Source: Shimwellia blattae DSM 4481 = NBRC 105725 (lineage in GTDB: Bacteria > Pseudomonadota > Gammaproteobacteria > Enterobacterales > Enterobacteriaceae). Taken from it: DNA of 64,000 nucleotides. Below, in pieces: positions 16,797 through 25,731 of the stretch; position 1 is the first letter of the stretch; every line of letters begins with the position of its first letter. The stretch spans positions 1,612,001 to 1,676,000 of the forward strand of contig NC_017910.1 in the NCBI RefSeq assembly GCF_000262305.1, read 5' to 3'. The notes under the pieces are model-generated. The model was not told the DNA's origin and did no database searches. It saw only the letters and a list, made by a program, of their open reading frames with translations. Made by a program: the position numbers and the translations under genes.

Positions 16797-17238
16797 AATC
16801 TATTTTATCTGTATGATTTATAAAGATTTATTTCTGTGTATCTTCTGGTGGGTTAATTTTCACTCAGTTGATAACTTATTGACTTTTAAGGAGTGAGATT
16901 TTTACAAAAAATATGTATAAATTTGTGTCGCAGCGCCATTTTTGAATAACGCTGTTATTGGCAAATCACCCGTATGTATTACGACAGATAAATAAAGTTT
17001 AGCGCTAATAGGTTTGTGGCGGAATACTATTTGCGCTGGATCAATATTTACCGGAGTTATCAGATATTCCCGCCCGGGATATATAAATAAAAATAATTAA
17101 TTGAGGGCGAAATGAATAACCGTCATACCCGCCCGGAGGCCAGCGTTTACCTGCCGCAGGGGGGCCAGCACAGGCAGGCTGAACATATGGATAAAACGGC
17201 TGGCGGAAAATTAATTGTGTGATGAAAATGCTCTTTTT

Positions 17239-17255
17239 TATGGGATAACATGCTA
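17239..17255 (+). promoter_or_regulatory. AraC-type half-site upstream of araF
   Basis: TATGGGATAACATGCTA matches the AraC half-site TATGGA-N7-GCTA (reverse of TAGC-N7-TCCATA) with one mismatch. A second, poorer candidate begins TATGGAGGATTAA at 17304. A TGTGA half of a CRP site occurs at about 17288. araC itself is not in the window. Assignment rests on consensus match and its place about 200 bp before the arabinose importer. Confidence 0.55.
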
Positions 17256-17448
17256 AATCTATGTACGTAATTACTGAAATTCTGTGGTGTGAGTTTGCTC
17301 TCCTATGGAGGATTAATTTCCCGCTAAAACTAATGCAGGTTTTCAGTGCCTGATCATGAGTCAGCACTAATCTCTTGTTTTCTTAACTATAACATCTAAA
17401 ACGCTGGTTTTTATCCGGCCAATTACCCTGCTCAGCCTGGAGTTTATC

Positions 17449-18438
17449 ATGCACAAATTCACTAAAGCGTTTGTCGCCATCGGACTTGCTGCGGTTATGT
17501 CACATTCCGCTATGGCCGAAAATTTAAAACTGGGTTTTCTGGTGAAACAACCGGAAGAGCCCTGGTTCCAGACTGAATGGAAATTTGCAGATAAAGCCGG
17601 CAAAGATCTCGGCTTTGATGTCATTAAAATTGCCATTCCGGACGGTGAAAAGACCCTGAATGCCATCGACAGCCTGGCCGCCAGCGGCGCTAAAGGGTTT
17701 GTTATCTGTACGCCAGATCCCAAACTGGGCTCGGCCATTGTTGCCAAAGCCCGCGGCTACGACATGAAAGTGATCGCGGTGGATGATCAGTTCGTGAACG
17801 CCAAAGGAAAACCGATGGAAACAGTGCCGCTGGTGATGATGGCCGCTACCAAAATTGGCGAGCGCCAGGGGCAGGAGCTGTATAAAGAGATGCAAAAACG
17901 CGGCTGGGATGTGAAAACCACCGCGGTGATGGCGATTACCGCAAACGAGCTGGATACTGCCCGCCGCCGCACTACCGGGTCCGTTGATGCGCTGAAAGCC
18001 GCCGGATTCCCGGAAAAACAGATCTACCAGGTGCCCACCAAATCTAACGATATCCCCGGCGCATTCGACGCGGCTAACTCCATGCTGGTTCAGCACCCGG
18101 AAGTGAAACAGTGGCTGATTGTCGGCATGAATGACAATACGGTCCTGGGCGGCGTGCGCGCCACCGAAGGCCAGGGCTTCAAAGCGGCGAACGTTATCGG
18201 TATCGGTATCAACGGGGTCGATGCGGTAAACGAGCTGTCTAAATCTTCCGCGACCGGCTTCTACGGTTCACTGCTCCCGAGCCCGGACATCCACGGTTAT
18301 AAATCCAGCGAGATGCTCTACAACTGGGTCACCAAAGACGCAGAACCGGCGAAATTTACCGAAGTGACCGACGTGGTCCTGATCACCCGGGATAACTTCA
18401 AAGAAGAACTGGCGAAAAAAGGGCTGGGCGGCAAGTAA
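17449..18438 (+). CDS. araF: L-arabinose-binding periplasmic protein AraF
   Basis: 329 aa. A Sec signal peptide of 23 residues ends HSAMA before ENLKLGFLVKQPEEPWF. The mature protein is the bilobal sugar-binding fold, nearly identical to E. coli AraF (TICTPDPKLG-like VICTPDPKLG; IGIGINGVDAVNEL). It delivers L-arabinose to the AraGH importer encoded immediately downstream. A CTGGAG ribosome-binding site precedes the ATG. Confidence 0.97.
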   Translation: MHKFTKAFVAIGLAAVMSHSAMAENLKLGFLVKQPEEPWFQTEWKFADKAGKDLGFDVIKIAIPDGEKTLNAIDSLAASGAKGFVICTPDPKLGSAIVAKARGYDMKVIAVDDQFVNAKGKPMETVPLVMMAATKIGERQGQELYKEMQKRGWDVKTTAVMAITANELDTARRRTTGSVDALKAAGFPEKQIYQVPTKSNDIPGAFDAANSMLVQHPEVKQWLIVGMNDNTVLGGVRATEGQGFKAANVIGIGINGVDAVNELSKSSATGFYGSLLPSPDIHGYKSSEMLYNWVTKDAEPAKFTEVTDVVLITRDNFKEELAKKGLGGK

Positions 18439-18493
18439 TTGCGCACAGGATGGCGGGCGCAGGCCCGCCTGACCCGTGAAATCAGGAGGCATT

Positions 18494-20005
18494 ATGCAGC
18501 AAACGCCATACCTCTCTTTTCGTGGTATCGGGAAAACCTTTCCCGGTGTAAAAGCGTTGCAGGACATCAGTTTTGACTGCCATGCCGGTCAGATCCATGC
18601 GCTGATGGGGGAGAACGGGGCCGGTAAATCCACCCTGCTTAAGATCCTCAGCGGAAACTACGCGCCGACCACCGGCTCCCTGGCGATAAACGGCCAGCCG
18701 ATGCGCTTTAAAGATACCGCCGCCGCCCTGGACGCTGGCGTGGCTATCATCTACCAGGAGCTCCACCTGGTGCCGGAGATGACCGTTGCCGAAAATATCT
18801 GGCTGGGCCAGCTGCCCCATAAGGGCGGTATTGTTAACAACAGCCTGCTTAATTATGAAGCCGGGCTGCAGCTGAAACACCTGGGTCTGGATATCGATCC
18901 ACAGACTCCGCTGAAATATCTCTCTATCGGCCAGTGGCAGATGGTTGAAATTGCCAAAGCGCTGGCCCGTAACGCCAAAATTATTGCCTTTGATGAGCCC
19001 ACCAGTTCGCTCTCTGCCCGGGAAATTGACAATCTGTTCCGGGTGATCCGCGAATTGCGCGCCGAAGGGCGGGTAATTTTGTATGTCTCCCACCGTATGG
19101 AGGAGATCTTCGCACTGAGCGATGCGATAACCGTTTTTAAAGACGGGCGCTATGTCTGCACGTTTTCCGATATGAACCAGGTCAACCACGATTCGCTGGT
19201 ACAGGCGATGGTGGGGCGCGACCTGGGGGATATCTACGGCTGGAAACCGCGCCAGTACGGGGAGCCGTGCCTGCATCTTGACGAGGTGAAAGCCCCGGGT
19301 GTCCGTGCCCCGGTCTCTCTGACGGTGCGCCGTGGTGAAATCGTTGGCCTGTTCGGGCTGGTGGGGGCCGGGCGCAGCGAGCTGATGAAAGGGCTGTTTG
19401 GCGCCACGCAGATAACCGGCGGCCAGGTGCTGATTGACGGGAAACCGGTCACTATCCGCAAACCGGCGGATGCCATTGCCGCAGGGATGATGCTGTGCCC
19501 TGAGGATCGCAAAGCGGACGGGATTATTCCGGTGCACTCGGTGCGGGAGAATATCAATATCAGCGCCCGGCGTAAGTTTCTGCGCGCCTGGTGCCTGATA
19601 AACCCCAAATGGGAGGCAGAAAACGCCCGGCACCATATTAACTCGCTGAACATTAAAACGCCCGGCGCCGAACAGCTGATTATGAACCTGTCCGGTGGCA
19701 ACCAGCAGAAGGCGATTCTCGGCCGCTGGCTGTCGGAAGAGATGAACATCATCATGCTCGATGAGCCCACGCGCGGTATCGACGTGGGGGCGAAGCACGA
19801 AATCTACAACGTGATTTACGCACTGGCCGAACGCGGGGTTGCCGTTTTATTTGCGTCCAGTGACTTACCGGAAGTGCTTGGCGTGGCCGACCGTGTCCTG
19901 GTGATGCGTGAAGGCGAAATCGCCGGGGAGCTTCTTCATGAACAGGCAACTGAGCAGCAGGCCCTGAGCCTCGCCATGCCAAAAATCAGCAAGGCTGTGG
20001 CCTGA
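18494..20005 (+). CDS. araG: L-arabinose ABC transporter ATP-binding protein AraG
   Basis: 503 aa with two ABC domains in one chain. The first has Walker A GENGAGKST at 39-47, signature LSIGQWQMVE and Walker B IIAFDEPTS. The second has the degenerate Walker A GLVGAGRSE, signature NLSGGNQQKAIL and Walker B IIMLDEPTRGID. This is the sugar-type (RbsA/MglA) layout. I chose the ATG at 18494, preceded by AGGAGG, over an in-frame codon at 18476. It is 55 bp after araF in the same operon. Confidence 0.97.
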   Translation: MQQTPYLSFRGIGKTFPGVKALQDISFDCHAGQIHALMGENGAGKSTLLKILSGNYAPTTGSLAINGQPMRFKDTAAALDAGVAIIYQELHLVPEMTVAENIWLGQLPHKGGIVNNSLLNYEAGLQLKHLGLDIDPQTPLKYLSIGQWQMVEIAKALARNAKIIAFDEPTSSLSAREIDNLFRVIRELRAEGRVILYVSHRMEEIFALSDAITVFKDGRYVCTFSDMNQVNHDSLVQAMVGRDLGDIYGWKPRQYGEPCLHLDEVKAPGVRAPVSLTVRRGEIVGLFGLVGAGRSELMKGLFGATQITGGQVLIDGKPVTIRKPADAIAAGMMLCPEDRKADGIIPVHSVRENINISARRKFLRAWCLINPKWEAENARHHINSLNIKTPGAEQLIMNLSGGNQQKAILGRWLSEEMNIIMLDEPTRGIDVGAKHEIYNVIYALAERGVAVLFASSDLPEVLGVADRVLVMREGEIAGELLHEQATEQQALSLAMPKISKAVA

Positions 20006-20032
20006 TACGCCGCGTAAACGGGAGTAATGCTT

Positions 20033-21019
20033 ATGTCTTCGTTAACTACATCTGGATCTGGCGCGACGCCGTCGCGGTTTAGTTTTGGCCGTATCTGGGA
20101 TCAGTACGGCATGCTGGTGGTCTTTGCGGTGTTGTTTCTGGGCTGCGCCATTTTTGTGCCCAATTTTGCCACCTTTATCAATATGAAAGGGCTGGGGCTG
20201 GCTATCTCCATGTCGGGGATGGTGGCCTGCGGGATGCTGTTCTGCCTGGCCTCCGGGGATTTTGACCTGTCCGTTGCCTCGGTCATTGCCTGCGCCGGGG
20301 TGACCACAGCGGTGGTGATTAATCTCTCCGAAAGCCTGTGGATCGGCGTATTTGCCGGGCTGATGATCGGGGTACTCAGTGGTCTGGTTAACGGGTTTGT
20401 GATTGCCCGGCTTAAGATTAACGCCCTGATAACCACCCTTGCGACCATGCAAATTGTGCGCGGCCTGGCCTATATCATCTCCGACGGTAAAGCGGTGGGG
20501 ATCGAAGATGAGCGCTTCTTCGAGCTGGGCTATGCCAACTGGCTGGGCCTGCCTGCGCCCATCTGGCTGACGGTGATCTGCCTGGTTATTTTTGGCTTCC
20601 TGCTCAACAAAACCACCTTCGGGCGCAATACGCTGGCTATCGGGGGTAACGAAGAAGCTGCCCGCCTGGCCGGGGTGCCGGTTGTGCGGACCAAGATCAT
20701 CATTTTCGTGTTGTCCGGCCTGGTGTCTGCGGCGGCGGGGATTATTCTGGCCTCGCGGATGACCAGCGGCCAGCCGATGACCTCTATCGGCTATGAGCTG
20801 ATTGTTATCTCGGCCTGTGTGCTGGGCGGGGTCTCCCTGAAAGGGGGGATTGGTAAAATCTCTTATGTGGTGGCGGGTATTCTGATCCTCGGCACCGTGG
20901 AGAACGCCATGAACCTGCTGAACATCTCCCCGTTCTCGCAATATGTGGTGCGTGGCCTGATCCTGCTGGCAGCGGTGATTTTTGACCGCTACAAACAGAA
21001 AGCGAAAAACACCGTATAA
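20033..21019 (+). CDS. araH: L-arabinose ABC transporter permease AraH
   Basis: 328 aa, the E. coli AraH length, with about 10 hydrophobic helices. It contains the sugar-permease loop GGNEEAARLAGVPVVRTKI that contacts AraG. The start is the second in-frame ATG, giving MSSLTTSGSG; GGGAGTAA upstream supports it. It closes the araFGH operon, followed by a strong terminator. Confidence 0.96.
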   Translation: MSSLTTSGSGATPSRFSFGRIWDQYGMLVVFAVLFLGCAIFVPNFATFINMKGLGLAISMSGMVACGMLFCLASGDFDLSVASVIACAGVTTAVVINLSESLWIGVFAGLMIGVLSGLVNGFVIARLKINALITTLATMQIVRGLAYIISDGKAVGIEDERFFELGYANWLGLPAPIWLTVICLVIFGFLLNKTTFGRNTLAIGGNEEAARLAGVPVVRTKIIIFVLSGLVSAAAGIILASRMTSGQPMTSIGYELIVISACVLGGVSLKGGIGKISYVVAGILILGTVENAMNLLNISPFSQYVVRGLILLAAVIFDRYKQKAKNTV

Positions 21020-21034
21020 CCGCCTGCCTGTTAC

Positions 21035-21061
21035 CGCCCCGGCACGCTGCCGGGGCGTTTT
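21035..21061 (+). terminator. Terminator of araFGH
   Basis: CGCCCCGGCA/TGCCGGGGCG, a 10-bp perfect stem with a 3-nt loop followed by TTTT, 15 nt after the araH stop codon. Confidence 0.88.
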
Positions 21062-21305
21062 GCCTATTATCCGGATAATTTTCCCGCCACTGTTTCCTCA
21101 TAAAACAGCGCGTTTTTCAGACAATTCCGTCACCGTTTTGCCCCTTTCCTGGTCTGCGGGCCGCCGTCCGGCATGGCGGGGTCAGCCTCAGAGTCTATAC
21201 TTTTTACGCTAATGATAAATTCGGCCCATTGTGTGCCGCTGGCACAAACAGCATAAAGCCGATCGCAGACAGACAATATGACACCCGCAACAGGAGGACC
21301 TTAAG

Positions 21306-22112
21306 GTGGATGATGCACTCCCTGTACCACCCCTGATATCCGGACAATACAGCTTTTTTTTTGATGTTGATGGCACCCTGGCAGAGCTACAGCCCCGGCC
21401 AGAAATGGTAACACTGCCCGCCGGGCGAAAACGGCTACTGGCCCGGTTACAGGCCGCAAGCCATGATGCCATGGCATTGATTTCAGGGCGCTCCCTGGAG
21501 GATCTGGACACACTGACCGCACCATTGCGCTTTGCCCTTGGTGGCGTGCATGGTGCAGAGCGCCGTGATATCAATGGCCTGATCAGCGCAGTAACGCTTC
21601 CCGCCGGTCTGACAGACCCGCTTCGCCAGCAGCTACAGGCGGTGTGCCTGCGCTTTCCCGGCACCAGGCTTGAAGAGAAAGGCATCGCATTCGCGCTGCA
21701 CTACCGGGGGGTGACGCTCTCAGAAACGGCGTTAATCCAGGCGGTGGAGCAACTGATTCGTCCCTACCCGGAGCTGGCTCTCCAGCCGGGAAAATGCGTG
21801 GTCGAAATCCGGCCTGCCGGGGTCTCGAAGGGCATGGCGCTGGCCCGTTTTCTGGAGGAGGCACCCTTCCGGGGGCGGCCGCCTCTGTTTATGGGGGACG
21901 ATATGACCGATGAAAGCGCCTTTGACGAGGTTAACCTCCGGGGGGGCCTCAGTATCAAAGTCGGGGAGGGGGAAACGCTCGCCCGTTACCGGCTGAGCGG
22001 CGTGACCGAGGTGTATCACTGGCTGGAGCAGGTGGTTAACCGTCTGGAGGCGGCCGCAACCGGCGCAAGCGTCAGGGGGGTGAGCCATGGGCCGTTTAGT
22101 CGTTGTCTCTAA
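21306..22112 (+). CDS. otsB: Trehalose-6-phosphate phosphatase
   Basis: 268 aa HAD phosphatase releasing trehalose from trehalose-6-phosphate. Motif I is FFFDVDGTLAEL with nucleophile D20 and acid/base D22; motif II/III region has ALISGRS; motif IV is GDDMTDE at 197-203. The start is GTG at 21306 with AGGAGG about 8 nt upstream; the nearby ATG is out of frame. It overlaps otsA by 26 nt, as in E. coli. It functions in osmotic and stationary-phase stress, typically under RpoS. Confidence 0.94.
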   Translation: MDDALPVPPLISGQYSFFFDVDGTLAELQPRPEMVTLPAGRKRLLARLQAASHDAMALISGRSLEDLDTLTAPLRFALGGVHGAERRDINGLISAVTLPAGLTDPLRQQLQAVCLRFPGTRLEEKGIAFALHYRGVTLSETALIQAVEQLIRPYPELALQPGKCVVEIRPAGVSKGMALARFLEEAPFRGRPPLFMGDDMTDESAFDEVNLRGGLSIKVGEGETLARYRLSGVTEVYHWLEQVVNRLEAAATGASVRGVSHGPFSRCL

Positions 22113-23511
22113 CCGTATCTCCGCACCGGATGACAAAAAAGCCAGCGCTGGCGGGCTCGCGGTTGGCGTGCTTGGGGCGCTGGAAGCCACCGGCGGGTTG
22201 TGGTTTGGCTGGAGCGGGGAGACAGGCGACCCGGATGGCCCGCTACACACCGTCAGGCGCGGCAATATCCACTGGGCATCCTTTGATCTGAGTGAGGAAG
22301 ATCACCAGCAGTATTACTGCCAGTTTTCCAATGCGGTGCTGTGGCCCGCCTTCCACTACCGGCTGGATCTGGTGAAATATGATCGCCAGGCCTGGGAGGG
22401 ATATGCCCGGGTAAACAGCCGCCTGGCAGACAAACTGCTGCCCCTGATTGAACCGGATGACATCCTGTGGATCCACGATTACCACTTACTGCCCTTTGCC
22501 AGCGAGCTGCGCAAGCGCGGGGTGCGCAACCGGATAGGCTTTTTCCTGCATATACCCTTCCCGGCACCGGATATCTTTACCGCGCTGCCGCCTTATGCCC
22601 GCCTGCTGGAGCAGATGTGTGATTATGATCTGTTAGGGTTCCAGACCGGGGGGGACCGCCAGTCGTTTCTCGACACCCTGAGTGCGGAGACGCTGTTATA
22701 TACCACGGCCTCCGGCAGCCACCAGGCCTATGGCAAAGTCTTTCATACGGATGTCTACCCGATAGGCATCTCCCCGGCGGAAATTGCCCGCCAGGCGGCA
22801 GGCCCGCTACCGCCCAAGCTGGCGCAGCTCCGGGCGGAGCTGGCCCGGGTGCAGAATATCTTCTCGGTAGAGCGGCTGGATTACTCCAAAGGGCTGCCTG
22901 AGCGCTTTGCCGCCTTTGAACATCTGCTGGCGCGCTACCCGGAGCACCACGGGCGTATCCGCTATACCCAGATAGCCCCCACCTCCCGGGGGGAGGTGCA
23001 GGCGTATCAGGATATCCGCCACCAGCTGGAGACCGAAGCCGGGCGGATCAACGGGAAATATGGTCAGCTGGGCTGGACACCGCTCTATTATCTGAATCAG
23101 CACTTTGATCGCAAACTGTTGATGAAAGTGTTTCGCTACGCGGATGTGGGCCTGGTGACCCCGTTGCGGGACGGTATGAACCTGGTGGCGAAGGAGTATC
23201 TGGCCGCCCAGGATCCGGCCAACCCCGGGGTGTTGATCCTGTCGCGCTTTGCCGGTGCCGCCCAGGAGCTGACGTCCGCCCTGCTGGTGAACCCCTACGA
23301 TCGTGACGATATGGCCAGTGCCCTGCATCAGGCGCTGAGTATGCCGCTGGCCGAGCGTATCGCCCGCCACAGTGAGGCAATGGCGGTCCTGACCAGAAAT
23401 GATATTGACCACTGGCAGCAGCGGTTTATCGGGGATCTCCGGCGCCTGGAGAGCGGAGCGTTAAAGCCGGAGATGGGCAGTAAAGTCGCGCCGTTTCCCC
23501 GGCGGGCATAG
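22087..23511 (+). CDS. otsA: Trehalose-6-phosphate synthase
   Basis: 474 aa GT20 glycosyltransferase joining UDP-glucose and glucose-6-phosphate. Landmark residues are the N-terminal VVSNRIS, the G6P-site stretch WPAFHYR, WIHDYHLLPFA, the UDP-glucose-binding VERLDYSKGLPER, and the C-terminal TPLRDGMNLVAKEYLAAQ. It starts inside the 3' end of otsB (26-nt overlap, with AGGGGGG upstream), consistent with coupled translation of the two trehalose enzymes. Confidence 0.97.
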   Translation: MGRLVVVSNRISAPDDKKASAGGLAVGVLGALEATGGLWFGWSGETGDPDGPLHTVRRGNIHWASFDLSEEDHQQYYCQFSNAVLWPAFHYRLDLVKYDRQAWEGYARVNSRLADKLLPLIEPDDILWIHDYHLLPFASELRKRGVRNRIGFFLHIPFPAPDIFTALPPYARLLEQMCDYDLLGFQTGGDRQSFLDTLSAETLLYTTASGSHQAYGKVFHTDVYPIGISPAEIARQAAGPLPPKLAQLRAELARVQNIFSVERLDYSKGLPERFAAFEHLLARYPEHHGRIRYTQIAPTSRGEVQAYQDIRHQLETEAGRINGKYGQLGWTPLYYLNQHFDRKLLMKVFRYADVGLVTPLRDGMNLVAKEYLAAQDPANPGVLILSRFAGAAQELTSALLVNPYDRDDMASALHQALSMPLAERIARHSEAMAVLTRNDIDHWQQRFIGDLRRLESGALKPEMGSKVAPFPRRA

Positions 23512-23522
23512 GGCTGGCCCTG

Positions 23523-23945
23523 TCAGCGCAGGCAGATAAGCAGCACATCTCTCTGGCTGGTGGCGATAACTTTACGGGCGGCGCACACGGCGCTACTGAA
23601 CCGGCTGCTGTTGTGGTTACCGCAGATCAGCAAGTCGATATTTTCCTCTTCACAGGCGGCGATCAGCTGCGGGGCCAGTTCGCCTGTGACTATCCGGCGT
23701 GAGGTTATCGGGTAGTCACAGTGTGCGACCAGGTCATCAAGAAACAGGTGGGTCTCCTCCAGCAGGAGATCGCGCAGATCCTCAAGCATGGGGGAGGTCA
23801 TATGCTGATAAAACGCCGGCTCCACCGCCAGGGTAAGTAGCGTAATCGACCCCTGTACCGGCCGGGCGAGCGCCACGGCTTTCTCAACCAGTTGCTGACT
23901 TTCCACCCCCGGGGCGACGGCGACCAGCAGGCGCTTATAGGCCAT
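23523..23945 (-). CDS. uspC: Universal stress protein UspC
   Basis: 140 aa UspA-superfamily protein. It follows E. coli UspC in pattern (LLVAVAPGVESQQLVEKAVA; SPMLEDLRDLLLEET; ICGNHNSSRFSS). The ATG at 23945, preceded by GGAGTCA, is chosen over a codon four residues upstream. It is convergent with otsA, 11 bp apart, as in E. coli. There flhDC follows on the other side; here the next gene is norR. Confidence 0.9.
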   Translation of the reverse strand: MAYKRLLVAVAPGVESQQLVEKAVALARPVQGSITLLTLAVEPAFYQHMTSPMLEDLRDLLLEETHLFLDDLVAHCDYPITSRRIVTGELAPQLIAACEEENIDLLICGNHNSSRFSSAVCAARKVIATSQRDVLLICLR

Positions 23946-24079
23946 TGACTCCTCCATTCACTGACTCGGACATCCTTTCCGGCAGTGTAGAGGGATGTGG
24001 CCCCGGAAAACTGTGCGCTGGCACTCTTATTCGCCGACGGGCCACCCGGTCCCTTTTTTTGTCTGCCCGCGCGGGCTGC

Positions 24080-25621
24080 TTACTTCATGCCCAGCCGTTT
24101 TGCCAGACGGTGCAGGTTTGCCACATCCAGGTGCAGGGCCCGGGCACTGGCGGCCCAGTTGTGCTGGTGGCGGGCCAGGGCCTGCTCAATCAGCTGGCGC
24201 TGGAAGGCGTCGGTGGCATCGCGCAGGCTGAGCTCAGCGGCCCCTGTGCCGCCGGGGAGTGCCGGGGCTGGCGTACTCTGCTGTGCGGGGGCTTCCGGCC
24301 CGGGCGCGGCAGAGAGCGGCAGGTGGGCGGCAGACAGCACCACGTCCGGGCCGGACTGGGCCGCCCGGGCCACAATGGTGGCGCGGTAAATGGCGTGCTC
24401 CAGCTCGCGGACATTACCCGGCCAGGCGTACTGTTGCAGGTGGGCGGCGGCGTCTTCGCTCAGTATTACGCTGTCCAGGCCAAGCCGGGCGCGGCACTGC
24501 TCGCAGAAGTACCCGGCCAGCAGCACAATATCGCCGCCGCGCTCGCGCAGGGGGGGCACCCAGAGGGGGAACACGCTGAGCCGGTGGTACAAATCTGCCC
24601 GGAAGCGCCCGGCCAGCACTTCGCTTTTCAGATCCCGGTTGGTGGCGGCCAGCACCCGTACATCGACCCTCAGGCTCTGGTCATCCCCCACACGCTGAAT
24701 ATCCCCGTACTGGAGCACCCGCAGCAGTTTGGCCTGCAGGGCCAGCGAGAGCTCACCGATCTCATCCAGAAACAGCGTGCCGTGATCGGCCAGCTCAAAC
24801 TTCCCCTGGCGGTTGCCGATAGCCCCGGTAAACGCCCCTTTGACGTGGCCGAACAGCTCGCTTTCGGCCACCGTTTCCGGCAGGGCGGCACAGTTGAGGT
24901 AGACCATCGTCCTGGCGCTGCGGGGAGAGGCATCGTGAATGGCTCTGGCGACCAGCTCTTTCCCGGTGCCCGTTTCACCGCTGATCAGCACGTTGAGATC
25001 TGAAGCGGCGACAATCTCAATTTCGTGTTTCAGGGCCTGCATCCCCTGGCTCAGGCCAATCATGCCCGCTTCGGGAATGGCGCTGCTGGCGCTATCCCGG
25101 GGGAGCAGTAAATTCTGGCTTTCCAGTTGCTCAATCAGCAGGGCGTTGTTGAGGGCGCCTGCCGCCAGGGCGCTTACCAGGCGCAGCTCTTCATTGCTGA
25201 AGGTATCAAACTGGTGGGGGGACATGCTGTCGAGGGTCAGCGCGCCAATCAGGTTATGACCGGCAAACAGCGGTAACCCGACACAGGCGTGGACTTTCAG
25301 GGCCTGCTGGCCGGGGATCAGGCCATCGTAAGGGTCGGGCAGCGTGCTGTCTGCCGGGAAGCGGACAATATCACCCGCCCGGGCGATGGCCTCAAGGCGC
25401 GGGTGGGTATCAAGGGAGAAGCGGCGGCCAAGCACATCCGGGGCCAGGCCGTCTATCGCCAGCGGGCGAAACTGCTGGCCTTCGTAGCGCAGCAGGGCAG
25501 AGGCATCGCAGTGCAGCATCTGGCGCAGGGTGGTGATCAGGCGCTGAAAGCGGTCCTGGTGGGTCAGCCCTTGCTGGAGTTCAATAGCAAGGGTGGCCAG
25601 CAGATTTACGGAGAGAGTCAT
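24080..25621 (-). CDS. norR: Nitric-oxide-responsive sigma-54 activator NorR
   Basis: 513 aa. A GAF sensor (about 1-170), AAA+ domain (about 187-420) and Fis-type HTH (470-513). The NO-sensing iron residues described for E. coli NorR are all kept: R75, R81, D96, Y98, D99, H111, C113, D131. Walker A GETGTGKE is at 215-222, the sigma-54-contacting GAFTGA at 262-267, and Walker B GTLFLDEIGE at 281-290. The linker between AAA+ and HTH is Pro/Ala-rich and slightly longer than usual. I start at the ATG at 25621 (MTLSVNLLATLAIELQQ). The usual divergent partner genes norV and norW are absent from this locus. Confidence 0.94.
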   Translation of the reverse strand: MTLSVNLLATLAIELQQGLTHQDRFQRLITTLRQMLHCDASALLRYEGQQFRPLAIDGLAPDVLGRRFSLDTHPRLEAIARAGDIVRFPADSTLPDPYDGLIPGQQALKVHACVGLPLFAGHNLIGALTLDSMSPHQFDTFSNEELRLVSALAAGALNNALLIEQLESQNLLLPRDSASSAIPEAGMIGLSQGMQALKHEIEIVAASDLNVLISGETGTGKELVARAIHDASPRSARTMVYLNCAALPETVAESELFGHVKGAFTGAIGNRQGKFELADHGTLFLDEIGELSLALQAKLLRVLQYGDIQRVGDDQSLRVDVRVLAATNRDLKSEVLAGRFRADLYHRLSVFPLWVPPLRERGGDIVLLAGYFCEQCRARLGLDSVILSEDAAAHLQQYAWPGNVRELEHAIYRATIVARAAQSGPDVVLSAAHLPLSAAPGPEAPAQQSTPAPALPGGTGAAELSLRDATDAFQRQLIEQALARHQHNWAASARALHLDVANLHRLAKRLGMK

Positions 25622-25664
25622 AATAGCTCGCTTACGGCATGGTGACAGGCAGTCTGCCGATTTT

Positions 25665-25675
25665 GTCATAATGAC
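25665..25675. promoter_or_regulatory. NorR-type GT-N7-AC site upstream of norR
   Basis: GTCATAATGAC is a near-palindrome fitting the NorR core GT-N7-AC, 44-54 bp before the norR start codon. Only one clear site is seen, whereas the E. coli norR-norV intergenic region has three. It may serve autoregulation. Confidence 0.5.
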
Positions 25676-25731
25676 CATAAGCGAGACCAGCGAATTTGGC
25701 CGGTCACTACCGGCCCGGGTCAGCCTGCGGC

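Larger units (their letters stand above)
16536..17448. other. Long intergenic region ftnB-araF
   Basis: About 910 bp. Near ftnB there is a perfect hairpin TCTATTTC/GAAATAGA (16581-16601). A weak small ORF occupies 16623-16796. From about 16800 on the sequence is A/T-rich. AraC-type and other regulatory sequences for araF lie in the last 220 bp. In E. coli the AzuC/IsrB small gene lies in the ftnB-araH neighbourhood, but I do not recognise its sequence here. Confidence 0.5.

Noticed and set aside
18482..19798. 438-codon open frame on the minus strand
   Set aside because: Antisense shadow of araG; no domain pattern, whereas araG shows all ABC motifs.
23945..25003. 352-codon open frame on the plus strand
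   Set aside because: Antisense to norR, with Gly/Gln/Ala-rich composition and no recognisable motif; norR is clearly the real gene.
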